A DNA stretch of 64,000 bases, taken from assembly GCA_011799875.1 (NCBI GenBank), contig CM022302.1, forward strand, positions 182,706,942 to 182,770,941. Direction: 5' to 3'. The position numbers were made by a program, and so were the translations under genes. This stretch comes from Thinopyrum elongatum. Lineage: Eukaryota; Streptophyta; Magnoliopsida; Poales; Poaceae. Shown piece by piece: positions 10,666 through 21,381 of the stretch; position 1 is the stretch's first letter, and each line of letters begins with the position of its first letter. Below the pieces are notes generated by a model. It saw only the letters and a list, made by a program, of their open reading frames with translations, was not told the DNA's origin and did no database searches.

Positions 10666-13149
10666 ATGGCTGACGCCCGCCGAGTTCGTGCTGAGCGCCG
10701 GGCTGCCCTCGCCGCCCGCGTCGCCCAGACAGCACCTGCAGGCAACGGCACCCCCCGCTGTTCCCCATCGCCTGTGGCAAACGCTGCCACCGGCCCCATG
10801 GCCCACGAGCAGTAGGCTTCGTCGCTGCATCCCTCTGTGCAGCCCGACGGACGCACCGCCACCCCGTCGCTGACTCCGGCGGCTGCTTCGTCCTCCCATG
10901 CCCGTTGCGGGCCGGCGAATGCGCAGGCTGCGCTGCTCATGGCACGCGAGCTTCTGCGATATCGCCCGACCGACGACCTCTATGAGGACTGGCTGGACCG
11001 CATCACCGAGCTCATCAGCGCCGCTGGAGAGACCCCTGCGTTGTCTCGCTCGCTGCCTCCCCATCCGCCTCTTGCGGGCGACGTGGCCCATGGTGCGCCT
11101 CCTCCACCTCCCAGGCAAGACACCGCCCTCGAGCAAAGGCGTGAGGCTCCTCGGCGCGACCCGCCACGCAGGGCGCCGGCGCGCGACGAAGAAAGCTGTC
11201 AAGTGGTGCAGCGGCACCAAGGAGAGGCGCGCGCGCTCCCAGCGCCGCCACATCAAGACCGCGTGCTGCCCGAGGTGGCAGTGCGCGAGCGCCAAGTCTA
11301 GGCTCCTCCTTCGCGGCGGGCTCCCGTGAGCGCGGTGGGCTGCCGCGCGTTCACCCCGGAGCTGCACCGTGTCGTCTGGCCTGGGAAGTTCAAGCCAGAC
11401 CTGCCTCCACGCTATGACGGCACCCCCGACCCTGCCGAGTTCCTCCAGCTCTACGAGCTGAGCATCGAGGCGGCCAACGGCGACGAGAAGGTTATGGCGA
11501 ACTGGTTTCCTATGGCCCTCAAGGATGGCGCGCGCTCGTGGCTCCTGAACCTCCCTGCGGGATCGATCTCCTCCTGGGATGAAATGCGAGAGCGCTTCAT
11601 CGCCAACTTCCAGGGCACTCGCGACCGCGCCCCAGCTGCGGGAGACCTGCGGCGCATCAAGCAGCAGCTAGGGGAGACCTTGCACAAATACATCCAATGC
11701 TTCACCAACATTCGCCTCAAGATTCCCAAGGTGTCGGACGAGGCCATCATTTCTGCGTTCACTGATGGAGTCCGGGATGTCAAGATGAAGGAAGAGCTCG
11801 CCATACACGAGGACCTGTGCTCGGCTCTGGAGATGTTCAACATGGCAACCAGATGCGCGAGGGTTGAGGAAGGTCGCCTCTCCCTCCTTGAGCTCCCAGA
11901 GGCCGACCCAGAAGACAAGAAGGCCAAGGCCAAGGACGTGAAGCGCAAGGGACCAGCAGTGCTCGCGGCCGAACCAGAGATGAAGCGCGGCTGCGACCAC
12001 CCCGAGTCCTCTAAGGGCAGCCTCCCGTTCTCCGTCTTCCACAACATGCACAGCCACAACACCAACGACTGCCAAGAGCTTAGGGCCATCCAGGACGGGC
12101 GCCTTGGCCGCCGCCCTGAGCGCAACGATCGTGGCTACGACCGTGGAGGAGGCCGAGGTGGGGGACGCTGGGGCAACCGCGACCCCCGCCAGGACTGGCG
12201 CGACCAGCCTCGTGAGGATCGCTGGCAGGGTCAGCCTCGCGAGGGCCCCTGGAGGGATCAGCCTCGTGAGGACCGCCCTCAGGGCAATGCTGGCCTCCCT
12301 CCGCTGCTGCCACCACCAAGGAGGAATGACGACCACCACCAAGATAATGGGGCCGGGGGCTTCCAAGAGCCTCGTGCCATTGCTTGCATCCTGGGCGGCG
12401 CTCAGGCTCCTGCTTCTCATCGCATCTTCAAGCAGTTCGCTCGTGAGGTGAACGCGGCCCTTCCCAAGCTTGAGGCGACGCGTCCGCTCAGGTGGTCCAA
12501 GTACGCCATCACATTTGACTCTACTGACCAGCTCAAGAGCGCGGCCGCTGCCGGCGCGCTCCCGATGCTCTGCTTGCCTACCATCAGCAACGTCCTCATC
12601 ACCAAGACACTCATCGATGGCGGTGCGGGACTCAATGTCCTCTCCGTCGAGACGTTCAACAGGCTCCAAGTGCCGTACGACCAGCTTCAACCTACCAAGC
12701 CCTTCTCAGGAGTGACCGACGGCTCCACCACCCCGATAGGGCAGATCCGCCTCCCTGTCACCTTCGGCAAGCGCGACAACTACCGCACTGAGCTCATCGA
12801 CTTCGACATCGCCCATATTCGCCTCCCGTACAATGCCATCCTTGGGTATCCAGCCCTGGCCAAGTTCATGGCCGCGACTCACCACGGCTACAATGTCCTC
12901 AAGATGCCAGGGAGCGGAGGCATCATCACGGTCGCCTTCGACGAGAAGGACGCGGTGTGCTCCCTCGAGCGCGCCTACCAGGCTGCGGCGGTCGAGAATG
13001 CAGATGACGAGGGCACCGTCTACCCTCCTGAGGTCATCCCCAAGAAGAAGAAGCAGCTGCTCCACCGAGGATCTCAGGAATACGGGGCGTCCGACAATCG
13101 TGCTTCAGGCCCTGCGCCCACTGATGGGGCGCCTTCCCCTCTCGCATAG
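10666..13149 (+). pseudogene. Gypsy A gag-protease with two internal stops
   Basis: This is a Ty3/Gypsy Gag (particle shell) followed by an aspartic protease. The frame opens at ATG 10666 (MADARRVRAE), the same start as in Gypsy B. It is interrupted by TAG at 10813-10815 and 11299-11301, both consistent with CAG-to-TAG changes, then stays open for 607 codons. The Gag core lies at about 11330-11890. A degenerate zinc-finger-like FHNMHSHNTNDC follows near 12040. A basic Arg/Gly/Asp-rich repeat (QPRED-type units) lies at 12110-12300. The protease has LIDGGAGLNVLS near 12610-12650. The frame ends at the TAG at 13147-13149, and full pol does not follow, so the element could supply only particle protein and protease, if anything. 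Confidence 0.85.
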
Positions 13150-13730
13150 GAAGGCGCGCCCGGCGCCCCCTCAGGTTGGGCTCGGGGGCTCTCCTCTAGA
13201 GGGCCTCAGACCTGGCCAGCGTCACGAGGGAGGCGTTCGGGCACCATCTGGAGGCGTGCTTCGACGCATGCTTCCGCGAGAAGAGCGCAGGGCACGAGGT
13301 GCCAGGCGCACAGGAGTTCATCACCAAGGCGATCGAGGATCTTCAGGAGGCGAGGGCCATGCGAGGCGAGCGTTGCCCCGCACCACCCGGCGCAGCTCCC
13401 TCCCCTGATGAGGGCAGCGGGCTACGCGTCTGCGTCAACATCCCAGGGCTCAACAGAGCCGCATCTCAGGAGCTCTTCTGGCCATCCCATGTAGGTCGGT
13501 GCAAGGCCCCCCCTCACAGCTACGTTCGCATGCCTTTCGGTCTGCTGAACAGGGCTGCCACGCACCAGCGCTACATGCGGGGCATCCTGGCGGCTCACAA
13601 GGCCAGGCACCAGGCGATCCTATCGGAGGAGGCGCTGGATCCTCGCGAGCCCCCCGGGGCCCCGAAGTCTCACGAGGCTCAGGACCTGGACGGCTCATGA
13701 GGAACGACTTCTGCAGCGCGTGTCTTCAGC
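13150..13730 (+). pseudogene. Gypsy A reverse-transcriptase remnant
   Basis: This is a scrambled relic of pol. The open frame 13299-13700 contains SYVRMPFGLLNRAATHQRYM at about 13521-13580, recognisable as the RT segment just upstream of the catalytic box. No catalytic Asp pair, RNase H or integrase follows. Compared with Gypsy B, where pol fills more than 4 kb, almost all of pol has been deleted here. Confidence 0.65.
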
Positions 13731-14008
13731 TACTCCAACACCTCTTCAGCAACGGTGCCAGGTGACACTTTTTGGTTTGATTCAATTGAGGGCGCCCCTC
13801 GGGCTGCATTATCCTCAAGCTGCCAGGGCCAGGCCCGCGGTCGCACCATTTTATTTCATGTACTCCGGACCAGTATGCTCACCTGTGCTATTATGGTTAT
13901 CGACGTTACCTCTGCTATCTCGTTATTTATGGAGTCGCCCCTCGCGGCCTCCGCGCATTACTAACCTACCTTTTGCTCATCCCGCAACGGGGGCTGCTGG
14001 CACGGCAC
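13731..14008. other. Gypsy A internal sequence left of Gypsy B
   Basis: No coding similarity or repeat was recognised. It ends at the LTR of Gypsy B. The last bases (ggcac) do not match the bases right of Gypsy B (agcgc), so no target duplication is visible. Confidence 0.5.
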
Positions 14009-14882
14009 TATTGGATTCAGGGCTCCGCACACCCAAGAAAGGTTCAAACTCTGGGGTGCGTGTGAAGAACTCAATCTCCCCAGTCTACCAACTCGTCGAT
14101 CTCGTGGCCTAGCTCGATGAACTAAAAAGGACAGGGACACAGCGACTTACCCATGTTCGGGCAACCTTGCGGTGTAAAACCCTACTCCTGCTTTGTGGTG
14201 GATTGGCCTCGAGGTGGGCTGAGGATGAACTAGTACAAAGGGGGAACAACCTCAGGAGGTGTGTTCTTGTGTTGGTGTGAGCTAGTGGGGATGGTCTGGT
14301 TGATCCATCCCCTTCTATGGTGGTGGCCTAGCTATATTTATAGTGGCCTTGGTCCTCTTCCCCCAACAAAGGCGGGAAGGGATCCCACAATGACCAAGTT
14401 TGAAGGGGGACAAGTAGTACATCTTATCCCGACGAAAGGTGGTCTTCGCCTGCAAAGCTTCTGGTTGTGACGTCATGGTGGGCTCGGCGGTGACCTCCGT
14501 CCTGCCGTCCTGGTCTTGTAGCACGGGAATGGAAACCTTTGGCTGATTCCTCGGGACTCTGCGTCTGTACCCGCTTCCTTATCACCAAAGAGGAAACCTG
14601 CTGTACTGCGCCCGCTGGCGCCCGCCTGGCCTTGGTCGTCATAGCTTGCGTCACCTGAACCTCACGAGGTGGGGCTTGCATAGAAATCTCCGCTCCTCAG
14701 GAGCCGGCCTAAGGAGGCCGCTTCCTCTGGAGATCTTGACGTTGTCCGCCTCGCGAGGCTTGGCCCCTCGCGAGGGTTTTGTGTGTCGATGCTGAAGACG
14801 GGCCGTACCAGGCCGCAGATGGAGCCATGCTGCGGGCCGCAGGCAGGCAAGTCTGGGTACCCTGGTTCCCAGAACACCGACA
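14009..14882 (-). repeat. Gypsy B 3' LTR
   Basis: The 874-bp LTR on the minus strand starts TGTCGG at 14882 and ends with a mutated CCAATA at 14009. The inverted TATA box (TATAAATA) is at 14335-14342. Confidence 0.88.
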
Positions 14883-15061
14883 GTAGCCCCCGGGCCCAAG
14901 GCGCGCTCGGACTTGGCTTCGGGGCGAAGCCAAAGGGCAAGGGCAAAGCGCTGCGGCCCCAACCGCCTGAGGGCCCGGTCGATGCGTGGCGCTTGATGGG
15001 ATATGAGCATCTCCACTTCCCCACGCAGCCTCGGCAACCGTTCGGCTTGACAACAGCCTGC

Positions 15062-15069
15062 TGCATGCA
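15062..15069 (+). promoter_or_regulatory. RY motif TGCATGCA upstream of antisense ORF B
   Basis: CATGCA (the RY element) is the known binding core of plant B3 proteins of the ABI3/FUS3/LEC2 type. Here it lies 54 bp before the TATA box. The equivalent in Gypsy A is at 24154-24161. Function is inferred, not shown. Confidence 0.45.
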
Positions 15070-15123
15070 AAAAGATCATTATTACCAGAGATCGTGGAGG
15101 CCGGCAGCTGGCCTCCCTCTGGC

Positions 15124-15130
15124 TATAAAT
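15124..15130 (+). promoter_or_regulatory. TATA box of antisense ORF B
   Basis: TATAAAT lies 90 bp before ATG 15221 on the strand opposite to Gypsy B's gag-pol. Gypsy A keeps TATAAA at 24094-24099 (minus). Confidence 0.55.
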
Positions 15131-15220
15131 GAGGGGAGGGGTGGAGCCCCCTGCTCATCTCCGTCTTCCCGCTGCTTGCTCCTTCTTCTTTTTCCTGTGC
15201 CACCGTCTCGTCGAAGCATC

Positions 15221-16027
15221 ATGGCGCCGGTGAGGAGGTTTTTCGCGGAGAAAGGGAAGGCCCCCAAGGAGGGGCCCGATTCGCCGCCGCCCAAGAGAGG
15301 CCGTGGGAGACCCCGAAAGCACGCAACGACTCCGGCAGCGGCCCCTCGGGGGCGCGGGCGCGCTCCTTCGATGGCTGGCGCTACCTCCGGCAGCCGCGGT
15401 GGAGCTTCTTCCCGCGGCAAGGGTTGCCGTGGATGGGGCGACCTCGGTGATGGGAGGAGGCGCGCGGTGATCGTCCGGCCACCACAACCGCGCTCCCACT
15501 CAGCCGACGCGCCCCCGGAGTTCGTCGTGTGGTCGGAGAGGCCAACGGGCATCTGGTTCCAGCTGCCGCGCTCCTTCGCAAGCGCGCTACCAGCTGGAGG
15601 GCCTGGTGGCCTCTGGCTGCAGGCCGATGGCTGCTGCAGCAAGGCCTCGTGGGTGGATGTCGAAGTCACCGTCGCCGGCAACGTGTTCCTGAACCGCGGG
15701 TGGCAGCCGTTTGCCCGCGCGCGCGGCCTGCATGGGAGGTGCACCCTCCACTTCAGGTACGACGGCGCCGTGACCCTCTACGTCAGGGTCTTTGGGGAAG
15801 GCGGTCGGCGCCTGGGGTGCTGCCTGAAGAGCGACAACGACGATGATGGCGACGGCGACGGCGCCGTTGCCGGTGGTGAGCTTGCCCTTGGTGACGGCTC
15901 CTCTTCTGGGCAGATTACGAGCGACGGCGACTACAACGAGCCGCCACAGCGCCAGGCTCAGACCGGGGAGGGCAACGAGCCGCATCGCCAGCGCTCCCCG
16001 GTGAAACAGGAGGAAGACTCCGACTGA
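15221..16027 (+). CDS. Antisense ORF of Gypsy B: AT-hook plus B3-like DNA-binding protein
   Basis: This 268-codon frame without stops lies antisense to the element's gag-pol, between pol and the 3' LTR. Residues 24-34 (PKRGRGRPRKH) form an AT-hook, a minor-groove DNA-binding motif. Residues about 100-201 resemble a plant B3 domain: FVVW, a Phe-Gln-Leu-Pro strand, a Trp-x-Val strand, FLNRGW (156-161), HFRYDG (177-182) and VRVFGEGGRR. The tail (204-214) is acidic. The frame is open further upstream, but M147 of that frame (15221) is chosen because it follows a TATA box and is matched in Gypsy A. The pol beside it is dead. Antisense genes are known in Tat-lineage elements such as maize Grande. 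The B3 assignment is by pattern only, and chance openness of GC-rich DNA must be considered. Confidence 0.6.
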   Translation: MAPVRRFFAEKGKAPKEGPDSPPPKRGRGRPRKHATTPAAAPRGRGRAPSMAGATSGSRGGASSRGKGCRGWGDLGDGRRRAVIVRPPQPRSHSADAPPEFVVWSERPTGIWFQLPRSFASALPAGGPGGLWLQADGCCSKASWVDVEVTVAGNVFLNRGWQPFARARGLHGRCTLHFRYDGAVTLYVRVFGEGGRRLGCCLKSDNDDDGDGDGAVAGGELALGDGSSSGQITSDGDYNEPPQRQAQTGEGNEPHRQRSPVKQEEDSD

Positions 16028-16962
16028 GCTTGGGTGTTTGCCGGGGCCGAGCCTCGGGAGTCGCCGTAGTCGCGCAGCTTGCTTTTATTTCTTTCTTCCT
16101 CCTACATTGAAAGAAGTAGAGGGCCCTGTTGGGGCGTGTAATGAACCATGGCGCATGCGCCATTATGCTATGCTCGTTGTTTTCATATCATGTTGTGATG
16201 TCCATGTTTCTACTAGGTGCATTTAGGGTAACTTAGCTCGATGTGTTCGTGGTAGACTTCCATGTCGCGAGGGCATGCCTTTCCAGGGGCATTTTCCAAG
16301 GGCTTCCTTCTTGAAAACTCGGGAGTCATTGAGCCTCGGGAGGCGTCATGTAGCTGCAGGGTTAGAAAACCTCATGAGGCGTCTCGTCCTACCTCGCGCA
16401 AGCCCCCGAGCATGGGTTGGTTGCAGCTAGTACACTGCGTCGCGATGCCCGGAGGCATGGACTTAAGAGGGTGCGTATGCTTGTGAGCTCGTTCGAGGGT
16501 GTCACGCGAGGATTAAGGCGCCAAAGCTGGGGCAGTAAGGTTTTGGCGAGGTGTGGTCGCGGGCGAGCCCGGGCGCACACACACCGTACCTAGCCCCCGC
16601 ACGCGAGACGCGCGAGGAGGAGCGACGGGCAGTACTGCTCTTCCTGGAACATGGTTGGAAAGGCGAACACTGTGAAGAGACAAAAAAGAGAGAAACTTTC
16701 CAACCCTTGCAAACGAAAGAGACGAAAGCTCCAAATTTCATTCGAGAAGTTGCAAACCAGCTACAGAAAGCAAGCAAAAGAACAGCCGCGTCCGGCACCT
16801 AGACTAGTCTTCTTGTCTTCCCACCAGCGCGGAGCATGGGGCCTCCACTAGGACGTGGGTGGGAGCCCCCGTGAGGCCTAGGGGCGGCACTCAGGAGGCT
16901 CCGGGGCGTGTATAGCCCCAACTTGTCATGAGCGGAGACCTTCACAGGCACGGGGCCTTGCT
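16028..16962. other. Gypsy B region between antisense ORF and pol end
   Basis: This 935-bp stretch holds no convincing gene. On the plus strand it could contain the 3' untranslated region of the antisense ORF; on the minus strand it is the part of the genomic RNA after pol. The short overlapping ORFs here differ by frame and have no recognisable domains. Confidence 0.5.
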
Positions 16963-19900
16963 TCATGGGTAGAACTTACGGAGGTGCTGGATGTTCCAGG
17001 CGTTCTGGATGGGGATCCCGTCCTGCGTCTCCAGGCACGCGGTGCCAGGCCTGGAGACATGGGCAATCCTGAACGGGCCCTCCCACATGGGCGAGAGCTT
17101 ATGCAGCCCTTCCCTGGAGAGCACCCGCCTCAGGACGAGATCACCCACCTCGAGCGTCCTGGAGCGGATGCTGCGGTAGTGGTACCGCCACAGCGCCTAC
17201 TGGTACCTCGCTGCTCGGAGCGAGGCTTGGCGGCGGCGTTCCTCCCCCAGCACGAGGTCCATCCCCCGTGAGGCGTCCTGGCATGCCTTGTCGAACGCCA
17301 AGACCCGCGCGGAGCAATGCCTGACCTCGTGAGGGAGGACCGCCTCGTCTCCGTAGACGAGAAAGAACGGAGTCTCGCCCATGGGCTTGGTCGTGGTGGT
17401 GCAGATGGACCACAGCACGGAGTGGAGCTCATCGAGCCAGCCCATGCCGCAGGCCTCGAGCTTCTTCTTGAAGGTCCTTGCCTTGAGGCCCCTCAGGACC
17501 TCTGCGTTGGCGCGCTCAGCCTGGCCATTGCTCCGAGGGTGCGCCACCGAAGCATAGCATATCTGCGTTCCAAGGTTAGCACAATATGTTTTGAAAAGGT
17601 TGCTGGTGAATTGCGAGCCATTGTCGGTGATGATGTGGTTGGGAACCCCGAAGCGGCTCACGAGGCCCTTGATGAACTTGACAGCCGAGCCGGCTGGGAT
17701 GGTGCGGACGGCCTCCACCTCCGCCCACTTAGTGAATTCGTCGATGGCGACGTAGAGGTAGCGGTAGCCCTCGGGCGCTCGAGGGAACGGCCCCAGGATG
17801 TCCAATCCCTAGACCACGAACGGCCACGAGAGCGGGATTGTCTGGAGGTCCTGAGCGGGCTGCTGGATCTACTTAGCATGGAACTGGCAGGCTTCGCAGG
17901 ATCTCACCAGCTCGGCGGCATCGTCGAGCGCCGTGGGCCAGTAGAATCCGCTGCGAAATGAGTGGGTGCGCGATGAAGAGTGGTGCCCGCAGTCCCCGCC
18001 ATGTATGTCGGCCAACAGCTCGCGCCCCTGCTCCCTGGAGATGCATCGCAAAGAAACATCATTTGGGCACCTTCGGTATAGCTCACCGTCCTGGATGCAG
18101 TATGCTGTGGCATGGCGGGCCTTCCTCCTTCTCCGGCAGGACACCCCAAAGCAGGTATGTCTTGAACTCCTTGGACCAGCACCCCTCCTGAGGTTCAAGC
18201 ACGAGGAGCAGGCGGGCCCCTAAGGTTAGGCCACAGGCTGGGGCGCCAGAGGGAGGCACTGGGGGGAGCTCCTCCTGAGGTGATGCCGGTCCCACAGCGA
18301 GGGGAACTGTCGACGGTCTGAAGAGCCGCTCCTCGAAGACGCCGGGCTCCTGAGGTAGGCACCGGGATGCCCTCTTGGCGATGTCGTCTGCCTCCTTGTT
18401 CGTGCCGCGCGGCACGTGCTACAATTCCAAGCCCAAGAATCATTTCTCAATTCTGCGTACCTCTTCAAGGTATGCCTCCATGTGCTCGTCCTTTGGCTTG
18501 TAAGCCTTGTTGGAGAAGTTGACGAGGAGTTGGGAGTCGCCCCTGATGGTGAGGCGCCTCACGCCCAAGGCCGCCACAGCCTTGAGGCTGGCAATCAGGC
18601 CTTCGTATTCCGCGATGTTGTTGGAGAACTTCTCGCCATGCTGGAAGCAGAGCTGCACGGCGTAGTAGAGCTTGTCCTAGGTGGGCGAGATGAGCACGGC
18701 TCCAGCCCCCGCGCCCTGGCGCGCGAATGCGCCGTCGAAGTACATGACCCAACCATCCGGTGCTTCATCTCCGGGCGCGAGGGAATGGTTCTCGCCCACT
18801 TCCCGGTCAGGGGCGTCAGTCCATTCCGCCATGAAATCGGCGAGTGCCGCACCCTTGATGATCCTGGTGGTGCTGAACTCCAACTGGAATGCCTGCAGTT
18901 CGATGTTCCACTCGGCGACCCTTCCTGCGGCGTTGGGACTCCGGAGCACCCTTTCCAAGGGGTAAGCTGAGACAACTTTGATGGGGTGGCCCTGGAAGTA
19001 GTGACACAGTTTTTGGGAGGCGATGAGGAGCGCGAGCAAGAGCTTTTGCGGCATGGGGTAGCGCGCCCGTGCATCGCGCAGCATCGTGTTGACAAAGTAC
19101 ACCGGGTGTTCGACGAGGGCGGAGGCATTGGCGGGGTCCTGCATCTCCTGAGACCTGGGAGCCTCGGGAGTCTTGTCATATGTTGGGGCGGCCGTGGCCT
19201 CAGGGGCACCATCCTCGGGGGCCTTGCTGACCAGTGGAACGGCCGAGGCCTCAGGAACGCCGTCCTGAGGCTGCGGCACTTCGGCCAAGTGCGAGAAGTT
19301 GCTCCGCGGGTCCTTGACCAGGCGCTCCTCCCGGACCGCCACCAGCGCTGCGCTGGCAGAGTGAGGCATGGTGGCCAAGTAGAGCACCAAGGGTTCAAGG
19401 GAGCGCGGTGCCACCATCACCGGCGGGCTGGTGAGGTATCTCTTGAGGTCTTGGAAGGCCGCGTCAGCCTCCGGAGTCCACTCAAACGGGCCCTTCTTTT
19501 TCATCAGCTTGAAGAAGGGGAGGGCGCGCTCTCCTAACTTGGAGATGAAACGCCCGAGCGAGGTCACGCAGCCTGCCAGCTTCTGCATCTCCTTGAGGGT
19601 TTGCGGCGGACTCATCCTTTCTATGGCCTTGACCTTCTCTGGGTTGGCCTCAATCCCTCGGTGTGACACCAGGAAACCCAGCAGCTTGCCAGACGGGACG
19701 CCAAACACGCATTTTTCTGGGTTGAGCCGCAGGTTTGCTTGGCGCAGGCTAGCGAACGTCTCTTCTAGATCTTCGATAAGGGTTCTCGCCTCCCGAGATT
19801 TCACCACTATGTCGTCGACGTATGTCTCAGCATTCCTCCCGAGCTGCTGCCCCAGGGCGATGTGCATCAACCGTTGGAAGGTTGCTCCTGCATTACGCAG

Positions 19901-21309
19901 CCCGAACGGCATGCAGGTGTAGCAGTATACCCCGCACGGGGTCAAAAAAGCCATCTTCTCAACATCCTGCACCGCCATCTTGATTTGGTGATAGCCCGAG
20001 AAGGCGTCCAAGAAGCACAGTAAATCACACTCGGCGGTGGAGTCGACAATCTGGTCGATGCGCGGGAGAGGGAAAGGGTCTTGAGGACAGGCCTTGTTGA
20101 GGTTGGTGAAATCTACGCACATGCGCTCCTTCCCGCCCTTCTTGGGGACGATAACTGGGTTCGCAAGCCAATCTGGATGCCACACTTCCCGAATGACGCC
20201 GGCTTCCTGCAGCTTGTGGGTTTCCTGGACGATGAACGATTGCTTCTCCGGGGCTTGCCGCCGTGCCTTCTGCTTCACTGGGCGTGCGCTGGGGCACACC
20301 ATCAGGTGGTGCTCGATTACCCCACGCAGAACCCCGACTAGGTCCGCAGCTTTCCACACAAAAACGCCCTTGTTCGCGCGGAGGAAGCTGACCAGCGCCT
20401 CCTCCTGGTCCGGAGGGAGGTCGGCGCCTATGGTGAAAGTAGGGCCTGGTCCTCCGCCTTCGTCGACCGGCACCTGCTTCGTCTTAGCCTTGTCTTGAGA
20501 GAACAATTGCTTCTTCTTTGTTGGCGCAGCCCCCGGGCCCTCCGGAGCTCCCTCCCTGCTTGGCCGCACAGTCGCCACGGCCCTGTAGGCGAGCTTGAGG
20601 GCCGAGAGCGCATCCTTGGTATCCCTCGCCACGGTGAGGACGCCGCTGCTTCCCGGCATCTTCATAAGGTTGTAGCCAGGATGGGTTGCCGCCATGAACT
20701 TGGCCAAGGTCGGGTACCCGAGGATGGCATTGTACGAGAGGCCGATGTGGCGATGTCGAAGTCGATGAGCTCGGTGCGGTAGTTGTCACGCGTGCCGAAG
20801 GTGACGGGGAGGCGGATCTGCCCTAGGGGGCAGGTGGAGCCATCATCGACCCCAGAGAAAGGCTTGGTGGGGAGGAGCCGGCCGTAGGGCACGTGAAGCA
20901 GGCCGAACGCCTCCACGGAGAGGACGTTGAGGCCGGCGCCACCATCGATGAGGGTCCTGGTGACTGCTATGTTGCAGATGGTGGGGGTGCAGAGCATAGG
21001 GAGCGCGCCGGCGCAGACCGTGGTCTTGGGGTGGTCCCTTGAGTCGAAGGTGAGGTCGGCCTTAGGTGCCGCCCAGCCCGGAGGAGCTCCTCGCTGCGCG
21101 CGGGCGGCACCCACTTGGCGGAAGAACTACTTGACAGGGCAATCCGAAGCCGGCGCTTGCGACCCGCCGAGGATGGCCGCGACAGCATGGGGCGCCGGCG
21201 CCGCGGAGCCCATGATGGAGGGGCCTCCAGCGCTCGCCGGTGCTGTCTGCGCGACGCGGGCGGCGAGGGTGGCCCGGCGCTCAGCACGAACTCGACGAGC
21301 GTCAGCCAT
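16963..21309 (-). pseudogene. Gypsy B gag(truncated)-protease-pol, heavily decayed
   Basis: Gag opens at ATG 21309 with the same N-terminus as Gypsy A but jumps after about 40 residues to the linker before the protease, so about 1.6 kb of gag is missing. A TAG follows at 21127-21129. The protease shows LIDGGAGLNVLS. A 1-nt loss near 20746 shifts the frame. RT (20707-18677 frame) has YVDD near 19818 and is followed by the usual RNase H. A second, archaeal-type RNase H (YFDGAF, then AEYEGL) is cut by TAG 18677-18679. Further stops lie at 18440, about 18419, 17869, about 17808 and 17197, with a frameshift near 18115. The integrase zinc domain, the D,D,E core (MDILGPF, ITDNGSQF, NGQAERAN) and the C-terminus to 16963 are all recognisable. 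Confidence 0.88.
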
Positions 21310-21361
21310 GAGAACAGCGGAGCGGTGGCTAATCGTCCGGCGGAAGAGTGGCTCCGACGCA

Positions 21362-21381
21362 CCCCTACCTGGCGCGCCAAA
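21362..21381 (-). other. Gypsy B primer-binding site
   Basis: On the minus strand tttggcgcgccaggtagggg directly follows the 5' LTR, identical to the site of Gypsy A. Confidence 0.7.

Larger units (their letters stand above)
14883..15220 (+). promoter_or_regulatory. Polypurine tract of Gypsy B and promoter region of its antisense ORF
   Basis: The low end holds the minus-strand polypurine tract (gggcccgggggctac, 14883-14897). Read on the plus strand, the rest looks like a promoter: an RY motif TGCATGCA at 15062-15069, a TATA box TATAAAT at 15124-15130 and the ATG at 15221. The matching region of Gypsy A has the same two boxes at the same 54-bp spacing. Confidence 0.55.

Noticed and set aside
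11668..12690. 340-codon minus-strand ORF opposite the Gypsy A gag
   Set aside because: GC-rich shadow of the gag-protease frame without domain similarity.
14783..15220. N-terminal extension of the Gypsy B antisense ORF from 14783
   Set aside because: The extension runs back into the LTR and across the polypurine tract and the proposed promoter; the Met at 15221 after the TATA box is the better start.
18986..19537. 183-codon plus-strand ORF opposite the Gypsy B pol, and similar ones at 17317 and 18416
   Set aside because: They mirror RT, RNase H and integrase codons on the other strand; no independent features.
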